A DNA stretch of 18,279 bases from JBOHPP01 sp050731755 (GCA_050731755.1 JBOHPP010000036.1:1-18279), one strand, 5' to 3'. Positions 1 to 6,986 are shown, counted from the stretch's first letter. The notes: generated from the letters alone by a model not told the origin. Translations and numbers: made by a program.

Positions 1-8
1 GACGGTTC

Positions 9-191
9 TCACAACCACTGACGCGGGCCGACGAGCGTGGGCATGGGGTATTTGCCTCCAACCATGCCCTCCCGAATTCGGAGGATCGTGAAGTCACTGA
101 TGGGCCGGGGAAGGCTGTCAGGACGCCGAAAGGCACACGCGTCCACTTCGACCCCATCGGGGCGTGGGACGGCACCTGAACCAGTCGGCAC
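9..191 (-). CDS. Small hypothetical protein, possibly a remnant
   Basis: A 60-codon frame starts with GTG and stops at 9-11. I recognise no family in it. The C-terminal half (ISDFTILRIREG and KYPMPTLVGPRQWL) looks like ordinary folded protein, while the N-terminal half is Gly/Ser/Pro-rich. The frame stays open upstream to a stop at 282-284, so the true start is unclear and the N-terminus may be degraded. There is no good ribosome binding site before the GTG. It lies downstream of livF on the same strand, so it could be the last gene of that operon, a decayed gene, or chance. The rest of bases 1-308 shows nothing I can name. Confidence 0.25.
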   Translation of the reverse strand: MPTGSGAVPRPDGVEVDACAFRRPDSLPRPISDFTILRIREGMVGGKYPMPTLVGPRQWL

Positions 192-308
192 GCACCGGAA
201 GTATGCCGAACCAGAAGAACCCTGCCCTCCCCGTCCGTGATCAGGGCTGCCGCTCCCACTCGTTGCATGCGCGCTTTTCGCTCAGCCGTCCATACCGTGA
301 AGCGGCCT

Positions 309-1013
309 CTAGACACCGAGATAACGGTGTTGGATGTCCTCGCGTGCCGCGAGCGCGGCCGACGGCCCGGTCCACACGATGCGGCCCTTCTCGAGGATGT
401 AGTGGGTGTCGGCCACGCGGGTCAGCGCCTGCACGTTCTTGTCGACCAGCAGGATCGACTGGCCGGACGCCTTCAGGCGCTCGAGGCAGCGCCAGATCTC
501 GGCGCGTACCAGCGGAGCCAGCCCCTCGGTGGCCTCGTCCAGGATGAGCAGGCGCGGATTGGTCATGAGGGCGCGGCCGATAGCCAGCATCTGCTGCTCG
601 CCGCCGGAGAGCGAGCCGGCCATGGCCCGCGCGCGCGCCCTCAGGTGGGGAAAGAGATCGAACACCCGTTCGACAGTCCAGGGGTCCGCTTGATCCAGCC
701 GGTTGGCGGCAGTCGCCACGAGATTTTCCCGCACGGTGAGGTTGGGGAAAACCTGACGCCCCTCGGGCACCAGCCCCACGCCGGCCTGGGCCACGCGGTA
801 CGGCGGCAGCCGGTGAATCGCCTGGCCGAGGAACCGGACCTGGCCGGCCCGGGCCGGGACGAGCCCCATGATGGCCCGGATCGTCGTGGTCTTGCCCATC
901 CCGTTGCGACCGAGCAGGGTCACCACCTCGCCGGCTTTGACTTCCAGGCTGACTCCGAACAGCACCTGGAGCGTGCCGTAGCCGGCCTCCAGCGCCTCGA
1001 CGGCCAGCATCAT
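309..1013 (-). CDS. livF: Branched-chain amino acid-type ABC transporter ATPase LivF
   Basis: One of the two cytoplasmic ATPases that power the Liv/HAAT importer encoded here. The 234-residue product has the usual LivF length. Walker A is GRNGMGKTT (residues 35-43), the ABC signature LSGGEQQ is at 135-141, and Walker B LLILDE is at 155-160. At the switch position the protein reads VDKN where most ABC ATPases have His. LivF proteins commonly have an EQN-like sequence there, so this supports LivF over LivG. The ATG start at 1011-1013 overlaps the livG stop, giving translational coupling; a second ATG follows directly. It is the last clear gene of the operon. The transported substrate cannot be read from the ATPase. 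Confidence 0.95.
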   Translation of the reverse strand: MMLAVEALEAGYGTLQVLFGVSLEVKAGEVVTLLGRNGMGKTTTIRAIMGLVPARAGQVRFLGQAIHRLPPYRVAQAGVGLVPEGRQVFPNLTVRENLVATAANRLDQADPWTVERVFDLFPHLRARARAMAGSLSGGEQQMLAIGRALMTNPRLLILDEATEGLAPLVRAEIWRCLERLKASGQSILLVDKNVQALTRVADTHYILEKGRIVWTGPSAALAAREDIQHRYLGV

Positions 1014-1765
1014 CGCCGGTCGTCCTCACCCAGGTAGGCCTCGCGGACCTGCAGGTTGGCGCGGATCTCCTCGGGCGACCCGGTCGCGATCAGCCGGCCG
1101 TAGACCATGACCGAGATGCGATCGGCCAGCGCGAACACCGCGTCCATGTCGTGCTCGACCAGCAGGATGGTGTGCCGGCCCTTGAGCCCGCGCAGGAACG
1201 CGATCATGCGCTGCGACTCCTCGAGGCCCATGCCGGCCATGGGCTCGTCGAGCAGGAGCAGGCGGGGACGGGTGGCCAGCACCATGGCGATCTCCAGCTG
1301 CCGCTGCTCGCCGTGGGCCAGGTTCGTGGCCACGACACCGGCCCGCGCCCCCAGGCCCACCGATTCCAGGATCGCGCGCGCCGGTGTGTGGAGCGCGGGA
1401 TCCGTCCGGGCCGCTCGCCAGAAGCGGAAGCTGTGCCCGGCGTGAGCTTGCACGGCCAGGGTGACGTTGTCGAGCGCCGTGAACTCCCGAAAGACGCTGG
1501 TGATCTGAAACGACCGAGCGAGACCCCGCAGACAGCGGGCCGGAGCCGGCAGCCTGGTGACGTCGCCGCCGTCGTACCGGATCCGCCCGGCATCGGGGGT
1601 GAGGTCTCCAGCCAGCTGGCCGATGAGGGTGGTCTTGCCGGCGCCGTTGGGTCCGATGAGGGCATGGGTCTCGCCCTCCACGACGTCGAGATCGACGCGG
1701 TTAGTGGCGATGAGACCACCGAAGCTCTTGGTGACGCCGCGGACCTCGAGGAGCGGCTCAGCCAC
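1010..1765 (-). CDS. livG: Branched-chain amino acid-type ABC transporter ATPase LivG
   Basis: Second ATPase of the importer, 251 residues. Walker A GPNGAGKTT is at residues 38-46 and the signature LAHGEQRQLE at 149-158. Walker B LLLLDE is at 169-174, and the switch His is H205 in VEHDMD. The LAHGEQR form of the signature and the EHDM switch are typical of LivG. The start is GTG and lies inside the end of livM, overlapping it by 8 bases. The stop overlaps the livF start. These tight overlaps suggest stoichiometric synthesis of the transporter subunits. Confidence 0.95.
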   Translation of the reverse strand: MAEPLLEVRGVTKSFGGLIATNRVDLDVVEGETHALIGPNGAGKTTLIGQLAGDLTPDAGRIRYDGGDVTRLPAPARCLRGLARSFQITSVFREFTALDNVTLAVQAHAGHSFRFWRAARTDPALHTPARAILESVGLGARAGVVATNLAHGEQRQLEIAMVLATRPRLLLLDEPMAGMGLEESQRMIAFLRGLKGRHTILLVEHDMDAVFALADRISVMVYGRLIATGSPEEIRANLQVREAYLGEDDRR

Positions 1766-2702
1766 GCCCCCGGCCTCCGGGCAGCAGGCCGAACAGGCCT
1801 CGCTTGGCGAAGAGCACGACCCCCACCAGAAACGGCCCCAGGATGATCTGCCAGTGCACCGTCCAGGCCGACAGCAGGTCCTCGAGCAGGAGGAAGACCA
1901 GCGCGCCCAGGACCGGGCCGGCCAGCGTGCCCATGCCGCCCAGGATCACCATGAACATGATCTCGCCCGAGCGCGTCCAGTGCATGAACTCGGGCGTGAG
2001 GTACTCGGTGTGGTTCACCAGCAACGCGCCGGCCACGCCGCCCATCGCGCCGGCGATGACGAAGGCGGCCAGCTTGTAGCGGAACGGCGAAAAGCCGATG
2101 GCCAGGGCGCGCGGCTCGTTCAGCCGGGCCGCGCGGATGACCATCCCGAAGCGGGCGTCGACCATCCGATGGCCGAGGAACAGGAACAACGCCAGGATGC
2201 CCAGGACCAGGTAGTAGAAGGCGGCGGGATTTTTCAAATCTATGACCCCGGGAAACTGGCTACGCACGGCCAGCCGCATGCCGTCATCGCCGCCGTACTC
2301 CTCGATGCTGATGCCCAGGTAATAGAGCATCTGCGTGAACGCCAGCGTGATCATGATGAAGTACACGCCGCTGGTCCGGATGGACACGGCCCCGATCACC
2401 AGCGCCACCAGGGCCGAGGCCGCGATGGCCACTGCCCACTGGAGATAGCCGTTCTGCACGCCGTGGTAGGTGAGGATCCCCACGGCGTAGGCGCCGATCC
2501 CAAGGTAGGCGGCGTGGCCGAAGGACACCATGCCCCCGTAGCCCAGGATCAGGTCCAGGCTCAGCGCGGCGATGGCGAAGATCATGATGCGGCGGAAGAG
2601 GTCGACGTAGAACGGTTGATTGAAGGCGCCGGCCGCCACCGGGACCAACCCGAGTGCGAGCAGGCCGACCGCCATCGCGATCGTGCGCAGTGAGGGCGCC
2701 AT
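1758..2702 (-). CDS. livM: Branched-chain amino acid-type ABC transporter permease LivM
   Basis: Inner-membrane permease of the Liv-type importer, 314 residues and strongly hydrophobic throughout. The family hallmark stretch LDLILGYGGMVSFGHAAYLG near residues 48-67 is present. It is followed by helices including ALVALVIGAVSIRTSGVYF, the region that faces the LivG/LivF ATPases. It starts with ATG two bases after the livH stop and overlaps livG by 8 bases, so it is clearly part of the same transcript. It forms the translocation pore with LivH. Its length is normal and I see no defect. Confidence 0.95.
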   Translation of the reverse strand: MAPSLRTIAMAVGLLALGLVPVAAGAFNQPFYVDLFRRIMIFAIAALSLDLILGYGGMVSFGHAAYLGIGAYAVGILTYHGVQNGYLQWAVAIAASALVALVIGAVSIRTSGVYFIMITLAFTQMLYYLGISIEEYGGDDGMRLAVRSQFPGVIDLKNPAAFYYLVLGILALFLFLGHRMVDARFGMVIRAARLNEPRALAIGFSPFRYKLAAFVIAGAMGGVAGALLVNHTEYLTPEFMHWTRSGEIMFMVILGGMGTLAGPVLGALVFLLLEDLLSAWTVHWQIILGPFLVGVVLFAKRGLFGLLPGGRGRG

Positions 2703-2704
2703 GC

Positions 2705-3628
2705 CTATCGGCCCCGGACCGGGAACAGGCCCTGGGGGCGGAAGAACAGCACCGCGGCCATTAACAAGTAAATCAGCATCGAAGCCAGGGCGGGCCCCGC
2801 GCTGTCAGCGGCGCTCGGCGACAGGACGGTGGCCAGCGTCGGCTTCAGGAAGGCCCGGCCCAGGGTGTCCACCATGCCCACGATGATCGCGCCGATCAGG
2901 GCGCCCCGGATCGACCCGATGCCACCGATGACGATCACGACGAAGACCTGGATGAGGATCTGCTCGCCCATGCCGGGCTGCACGGCATAGATGGGCCCGG
3001 CCATGAGCCCGGCCAGGCCGGCCAGCGCGGCGCCCAAGCCGAAGACCAGCGTGTAGAGAAGGCGAATGTTGACGCCCAGCGCCGCCACCATGGTGCGGTT
3101 GCTGGCGCCGGCCCGGATCAGCATCCCCAGCCGCGTGCGGGCTACGACGACCCAGAGCAACGCCGCCACCGCCAGGCCGACCAGGATGACCAATGCGCGA
3201 TACACGGGGTAGCGGACGCCAGGCAGCACGAGGACGTGACCGCCGAGCCAGGAAGGCAAGCCGGTGTAGAGCGCCGACCGGCCCCACAGGATCGCGATCA
3301 GCTCGTTGAAGAAGAGGATGAGGCCGAACGTGGCCAACACCTGGTCGAGGTGGTCGCGCTCGTAGAGCGTGCGGAGGGCGACGACCTCCACCGCGATCCC
3401 GACCAGAAGCGTCACGGCCAGGGCCAGGGTCACCCCAAGCAGGAACGAGCCCGTCCACTGGTAGAAGCTCGTCGCCAGGTAGGCGCCCACCATGTAGAGC
3501 GAGCCATGGGCCAGGTTGACGAGATTCATGATGCCGAAGACCAGCGTGAGGCCGGCGGCCATGAGGAAGAGCGTCACGCCGTATTGCAGGCCGTTCAGGG
3601 CCTGCTCCAGTACCAGCAGCAGGGTCAT
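2705..3628 (-). CDS. livH: Branched-chain amino acid-type ABC transporter permease LivH
   Basis: Inner-membrane permease pairing with LivM, 307 residues. The N-terminal region shows the LivH signature TLVFGIMNLVNLAHGSLYMV around residues 28-47. A later conserved block, VVIVIGGIGSIRGALIGAII, lies in the C-terminal third. The ATG start has only a weak upstream ribosome binding site. The gene follows the binding-protein gene after a 65-base gap containing a perfect 11-bp hairpin, which may lower expression of the membrane and ATPase genes relative to the binding protein. Confidence 0.95.
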   Translation of the reverse strand: MTLLLVLEQALNGLQYGVTLFLMAAGLTLVFGIMNLVNLAHGSLYMVGAYLATSFYQWTGSFLLGVTLALAVTLLVGIAVEVVALRTLYERDHLDQVLATFGLILFFNELIAILWGRSALYTGLPSWLGGHVLVLPGVRYPVYRALVILVGLAVAALLWVVVARTRLGMLIRAGASNRTMVAALGVNIRLLYTLVFGLGAALAGLAGLMAGPIYAVQPGMGEQILIQVFVVIVIGGIGSIRGALIGAIIVGMVDTLGRAFLKPTLATVLSPSAADSAGPALASMLIYLLMAAVLFFRPQGLFPVRGR

Positions 3629-3647
3629 CGACGCATCCGCATAACAA

Positions 3648-3674
3648 AAGGGGCGCGGTGGTCCCGCGCCCCTT
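3648..3674 (-). terminator. Hairpin between binding-protein gene and livH
   Basis: A perfect 11-bp inverted repeat (arms 3648-3658 and 3664-3674) encloses a 5-base loop. Read on the minus strand, the second arm runs into TTTTGTTAT, so it has the shape of an intrinsic terminator. It follows the binding-protein stop and precedes livH. Partial termination, or protection of the upstream mRNA from 3' decay, would give more binding protein than permease. This arrangement is known for periplasmic-binding-protein operons; its strength here is inferred. Confidence 0.75.
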
Positions 3675-3693
3675 CCTCACCCCCGCGGGGTCA

Positions 3694-4872
3694 CTACCAC
3701 TTCATCCCGCATTCCTGGTGGTAGGCGTCCTTGTGGTTCTCGAAGACGGCTTTCTGGATCTGCATCTCGGGGTCCCCGCCCGGCCCCTGCACCGCGCGGA
3801 GCAGATAGAAGTTCTGGATCGGGAAGTGGTTGACGTTATAGGTGTACTTACCTCGGGTGGACTTGTAGTCGGCCTTGCGCATGGCGGCGATCATGCCCTT
3901 CTTGTTGGAGAGATCGCCCTTGACCGCCCGCACCGCGGAATCGATCAGCATGATGCCGTCGTAGCTCTGAGCGCCGTAGAACACTGGCGTCTTGCCGTAC
4001 TTCTTCCGGAAGTCGCTCACGTACTTCTGGTTGGCCTCGTTCTTGAGGTCGGGGCTCCAGTAGCGGGTCTCCCATTGGCCCAGCGCCGCCTCCTTCACGA
4101 CCGGGAGCGAGATCTCGTCGACCGTATACACCGAGTAGAGTGGGATCTGGCCGCGGAGGCCGGCCTGGGCGTACTGCTTGAGGAACTGGATGCCCATGTC
4201 GCCCGGGTAGAAGACGAACACGGCCTTGGGATTGGCGGCGCGGAGCTGGCTGATCTCGGCCTGGTAGTCCTGCTGGCCGAGCTTGGTGTAGACCTCCTCG
4301 ACGACCCGGCCTTTGAAGTAGCGCTTGAACCCCGAGATCATGTCCTTGCCGGCGGCGTAGTTGGGGGCCATGGCGTACACGTCGGTGAGGCCCTGGTCCG
4401 ACATGTACTTGCCCATGGCCTCCGGCGTCTGGTCGTTCTGCCAGGAGGTGGTGAAGAACAGCTCGTGGCACATCTTGCCGGCCAGCTCGTGGGGGCCCGC
4501 GTTGGTGCCGATCATGAAGGTGCCGGCCTGGGTAACGGTGGGCGCCACCGCCAGCATGACGTTGGACCAGATGATGCCGCTGACGAAGTGCACCTTGTGC
4601 TTCTTGAGCATCTCGTCGGCGAGCTGCTTGCCCACGTCGGGCTTGCGCTGGTCGTCGCCGTAGATGACCTCGACGTCGAGCCCGCCGACCTTGCGGCCGA
4701 GGTGGTCGAGGGCCAGCTCCACCGAGTTCTTCATGTGCTCGCCGATGATCCCGGCCGGCCCCGAGAGTGAGGTGATGAACCCGATCTTCACCGTCTCGGC
4801 CGCCGCCGCCGGGCCCGCCGCCACGCCGGCGACGAGGAGTCCGATCAGAAGGGCACGGATGATCGCGTACAC
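3694..4872 (-). CDS. Periplasmic substrate-binding protein of the Liv-type ABC transporter
   Basis: Captures the solute in the periplasm and delivers it to LivH/LivM. I place the start at GTG 4870-4872. AGGAGGT lies five to six bases before it, and this start gives a clean signal peptide: a short basic N-terminus, a hydrophobic core, then PAAAA, with likely cleavage before ETVKIGF at residue 26. The frame is open further upstream to 4938, but that extension would bury the signal peptide. The mature protein shows the type I periplasmic-binding fold (Peripla_BP_6 type): KIGFITSLSGPAG at the start, DDQRKPDVGKQLADEM, and YGAQSYDGIMLIDSAV near the end. It is 392 residues, normal for the family. 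Such proteins bind branched-chain amino acids, amides, urea or aromatic acids. The dioxygenase gene next door makes an aromatic acid possible. Confidence 0.93.
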   Translation of the reverse strand: MYAIIRALLIGLLVAGVAAGPAAAAETVKIGFITSLSGPAGIIGEHMKNSVELALDHLGRKVGGLDVEVIYGDDQRKPDVGKQLADEMLKKHKVHFVSGIIWSNVMLAVAPTVTQAGTFMIGTNAGPHELAGKMCHELFFTTSWQNDQTPEAMGKYMSDQGLTDVYAMAPNYAAGKDMISGFKRYFKGRVVEEVYTKLGQQDYQAEISQLRAANPKAVFVFYPGDMGIQFLKQYAQAGLRGQIPLYSVYTVDEISLPVVKEAALGQWETRYWSPDLKNEANQKYVSDFRKKYGKTPVFYGAQSYDGIMLIDSAVRAVKGDLSNKKGMIAAMRKADYKSTRGKYTYNVNHFPIQNFYLLRAVQGPGGDPEMQIQKAVFENHKDAYHQECGMKW

Positions 4873-4876
4873 GGCT

Positions 4877-4883
4877 ACCTCCT
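4877..4883 (-). promoter_or_regulatory. Strong Shine-Dalgarno deciding the binding-protein start
   Basis: AGGAGGT on the minus strand lies 5 bases (after its last G) before the GTG at 4872. It is the reason for choosing that start over the longer open frame. Confidence 0.8.
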
Positions 4884-4928
4884 GTTGACGGGAGTTCTCG
4901 TCCGCTAACCGCCTGTCCGAGCGGGCGG

Positions 4929-4958
4929 ATTCTAGCAAATCGACGGACCTCCCGTCTA
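4929..4958 (-). promoter_or_regulatory. Putative extended -10 promoter of the liv operon
   Basis: On the minus strand there is TAGACG (4953-4958), an 18-base spacer, then TGC-TAGAAT, an extended -10 element with hexamer at 4929-4934. It would give a leader of about 50 bases before the binding-protein GTG. The -35 element overlaps the stop codon of the dioxygenase gene. The spacer holds a small inverted repeat, GACGG/CCGTC (4942-4956), which could be an operator. All of this is by pattern only. Confidence 0.5.
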
Positions 4959-5816
4959 GCCGCCGGGCGCACCATCAGCCCCGGACAGGGCCAGCGAGAT
5001 CACGTAGTTGCCGCTGCCCGACGAGGGGCCGTAGGCATGGGCCGTCCCCGCGAACCGTGCGCCTGACTCGATGATCGCCCCCAGCATCATGGCCAGGTGG
5101 CGTCCCCCCATCTCGGCCTGCACCGTCTCCACGTACTCCGGCAGCCAGGCCCAGGCCTTCTCGTACTCGCCATCCACCAGCAAGCGAGCGAACCGATGGT
5201 CCAGCTCCTGGTCCTCGGGGCTCGGCCAGCGCTCGGGTCCGCGCACGAGCTTGTGGCTGAGGCTGCCGCTGGCTACGAAGGCGGCGCGCCGGCCACACCC
5301 ACGCAGCGCCCGGACGATGTGCTGGCCCCAGCCGAAGCACTCCTCGAGGTCGTTGGCCAGCGTCACCGACACGGGAACCACCGGGATCCGCTGGCTCGTG
5401 TCCAGGTAGCAGACGAGCGGCATGACGGTTCCGTAGTCGAGCGGGTAGTGGACGTCGTTGGCCAGCACACACTGGTGTCCCGCCGCCCGGCCACGGTCGA
5501 TCACGGCCGCGGCCAGCTCGTAGTCACCCGGGAAGTCGTATTCGACCCCGTGGATGAGGTCCGGCGCCTCCTGGGCGGTGAGGACGCCCCGGTGGCGGGG
5601 AGTGCCGTCTACGACGGTGGGGAACGTGGCGACCAGATGGCAGGAGTTGATCACGATGGTGTCCGGGCGCACTGCGGAGAGGTGCCGACCCTGGGCCACG
5701 AGTCCATCGCGGACCGCCTGGAAGTCAGGATGCGCGAGCTGGTTGCCGAAGGCCGACTCGTACGTGCAGTAACGCGGGGTGTGGACCGTGAGATAGGCGG
5801 CAATCAAGTCAGCCAC
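4956..5816 (-). CDS. Extradiol ring-cleavage dioxygenase, class III (LigB family)
   Basis: Probably a non-heme Fe(II) enzyme that opens a catechol-like ring with O2, in the cytoplasm. I choose the GTG at 5814-5816: GAGGA lies 5 bases before it, better than the GTG four codons upstream. That gives 286 residues, typical for the family. Visible landmarks are H12 in TVHTPRY and H60 in NSCHLVA, the likely metal ligands. H188 in ASGSLSHKL is the conserved catalytic SH region, and IIESGARFAG near the C-terminus may supply the Glu ligand. One oddity is LDYGTVMPL at about 126-134, where relatives usually have DHG. The start overlaps the end of the nucleotidyltransferase gene, and the liv promoter sits at its 3' end. 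The substrate is unknown; protocatechuate-like or homoprotocatechuate-like catechols are guesses. Confidence 0.85.
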   Translation of the reverse strand: MADLIAAYLTVHTPRYCTYESAFGNQLAHPDFQAVRDGLVAQGRHLSAVRPDTIVINSCHLVATFPTVVDGTPRHRGVLTAQEAPDLIHGVEYDFPGDYELAAAVIDRGRAAGHQCVLANDVHYPLDYGTVMPLVCYLDTSQRIPVVPVSVTLANDLEECFGWGQHIVRALRGCGRRAAFVASGSLSHKLVRGPERWPSPEDQELDHRFARLLVDGEYEKAWAWLPEYVETVQAEMGGRHLAMMLGAIIESGARFAGTAHAYGPSSGSGNYVISLALSGADGAPGG

Positions 5817-6549
5817 CGTGTTCCTCACCAGGATGTACGGCGAGTTCTCGGGCGACTACGCTTTCTATTCGGCTGCCTATCCGCCGTACCCCTTCGGGCT
5901 GAATTGCTCCCGCGCGCTGTGCGCCCAGCAAGGTTAGGAGATCACTTGCCAGTCGCGTTTCGCCAATACTGCGCAGCTGCTCAGTCAATTGGGGCCTCGA
6001 CAAGGGGTAGATGCGTCTTCGAAGTAAGAGCCCTCTTGAAACCTGCGTCGCGGCTACCAAGTACTCCTCGCATGCTGCGTCCGCGTCCCCTGTTTCAAGT
6101 AATCCCCGCGCAAGTCTTGCCCGCCGATCAGCCTGCCCCATCTTGTCGCGCCAGTCAGGCCACGACGCCTTCTCGGCTTCGTGACGCAGATTGTTCCATA
6201 GCCCACTACGACCGCTCACCACTTTCCCAAATTTGACCGACGCTACCGCGTAGTCGTCGCCTCTCAAAAGCCGCTGCCGAAATTTGTCCACCTCCTCCAA
6301 TTGCACATGAATTCCATATACTGGTTCGATTTTCGGCCGATCTCCCCGGTATAGCACCAGGACATCCACGTCGCTGGCGGACAAGGCAGTTCCATGAGCA
6401 TAAGAACCGACCAAGACAGCGAGTCCGTCCCTCTTTAAGCCAGCCCGCGCCAAAGCGTCCAGCGCGAGTAGAAGGGACCGCCTCCAGTTGAAAGGCATCC
6501 CCTCACCCGGGACGTCCTCTAGCGCCTTGCTAGGCTTCTTCCGTTTCAT
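5809..6549 (-). CDS. Pol-beta-fold nucleotidyltransferase (antitoxin-like partner of HEPN)
   Basis: The ATG at 6547-6549 is preceded by GAGGA with a 6-base spacer, giving 246 residues. The frame is open further upstream, but that stretch only overlaps the HEPN gene. The nucleotidyltransferase motif is clear: GSYAHGTALSASDVDVLV at residues 48-65, with G48-S49 and the two metal Asp D60 and D62. The remaining ~130 residues look helical (AACEEYLVAATQVSRGLLLR, residues 158-177). They resemble the C-terminal helical domain of kanamycin-type nucleotidyltransferases, so this is not a minimal MNT protein. It overlaps the HEPN gene by 20 bases, the usual toxin-antitoxin arrangement, where MNT proteins AMPylate and silence HEPN RNases. 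Its own stop overlaps the dioxygenase start. Base composition is less GC-rich than in neighbouring genes, suggesting acquisition. Confidence 0.8.
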   Translation of the reverse strand: MKRKKPSKALEDVPGEGMPFNWRRSLLLALDALARAGLKRDGLAVLVGSYAHGTALSASDVDVLVLYRGDRPKIEPVYGIHVQLEEVDKFRQRLLRGDDYAVASVKFGKVVSGRSGLWNNLRHEAEKASWPDWRDKMGQADRRARLARGLLETGDADAACEEYLVAATQVSRGLLLRRRIYPLSRPQLTEQLRSIGETRLASDLLTLLGAQRAGAIQPEGVRRIGSRIESVVARELAVHPGEEHGG

Positions 6550-6910
6550 CAAGAATCCTCGCGACCTCATTCGTAAAATCTTCCAGCCCGCTTGCGAGGT
6601 CTTCGAGGTCGATTTCCTCGAGCTCCGGCCCAGGCTCCCCATAATTGACGCACTTGCGTAAACCATTGAGACGCAGCATCTCGCCGCCAATGTCCTTCGA
6701 GAGCACACGATCCGTAAAGAGCTTCGACGCGATCTCAGCCTTCTTATAGTGATTGTGCGGCCACGAGAGGTTTTTGACAGCCGCAACAGCACCGGCAGCA
6801 TTCTCGTAGGCGTAGAATGCGAACGTCACGGCCTCAACCTGATCGGGCGGATCAACCGCAGCAGTTTGGACTCGCCGGAGTTGTGACTCTGCCAGCTCTA
6901 AATAACTCAC
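6530..6910 (-). CDS. HEPN-domain protein with probable frameshift near its start
   Basis: 126 residues from GTG 6908-6910, or longer if the frameshift is corrected. The helical pattern fits a HEPN domain: LELAESQLRRV, FAFYAYENAAGAVAAVK, then WPHNHYKKAE around residue 50. The segment RLNGLRKCVNYGEPG follows at about 80-94. HEPN toxins are RNases with an RX4-6H motif; here R85 is followed four residues later by Y90, not His. Upstream, ATG 6927-6929 opens MSIEKARELF in another frame. Removing one T from the TTT run at 6900-6902 (minus-strand sense) joins the frames into MSIEKARELLELAESQL, a typical HEPN start. So there is a one-base insertion, or an assembly error, or the short GTG form is used. 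It overlaps the downstream nucleotidyltransferase by 20 bases. Confidence 0.75.
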   Translation of the reverse strand: MSYLELAESQLRRVQTAAVDPPDQVEAVTFAFYAYENAAGAVAAVKNLSWPHNHYKKAEIASKLFTDRVLSKDIGGEMLRLNGLRKCVNYGEPGPELEEIDLEDLASGLEDFTNEVARILDETEEA

Positions 6911-6955
6911 GCGCTTTTTCTATGCTCATAAGCCGCAGCGCCAAAATCGAACCGT

Positions 6956-6983
6956 ATTGTAACGATTGCGATGAACCATGCAA
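6956..6983 (-). promoter_or_regulatory. Putative promoter of the HEPN/nucleotidyltransferase pair
   Basis: On the minus strand there is TTGCAT (6978-6983), a 16-base spacer, then TACAAT (6956-6961). The -10 matches five of six consensus bases, but the -35 only three. It would place a start of transcription about 20 bases before the ATG at 6929. That agrees with this ATG, not the downstream GTG, being the original gene start. Confidence 0.4.
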
Positions 6984-6986
6984 TCG
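6963..6986. repeat. Inverted repeat in the HEPN promoter spacer (possible operator)
   Basis: CGATTGC (6963-6969) and GCAATCG (6980-6986) are perfect inverted arms. Inside them ATG/CAT (6971-6973, 6977-6979) can also pair, leaving one bulged G and a 3-base loop. The repeat covers the -35/-10 spacer. Such a site suits autoregulation by a toxin-antitoxin complex, or a small hairpin; which one is not visible. Confidence 0.5.

Noticed and set aside
1557..2693. Long plus-strand open frame opposite livM and livG
   Set aside because: Antisense shadow of high-GC coding sequence. The product is rich in His, Gln, Asp and Arg without any domain; the minus strand encodes clear LivM and LivG.
3658..4770. 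370-codon plus-strand open frame opposite the binding-protein gene
   Set aside because: Low-complexity Val/Leu/His/Asp translation typical of a shadow; the opposite strand has a complete signal-peptide protein.
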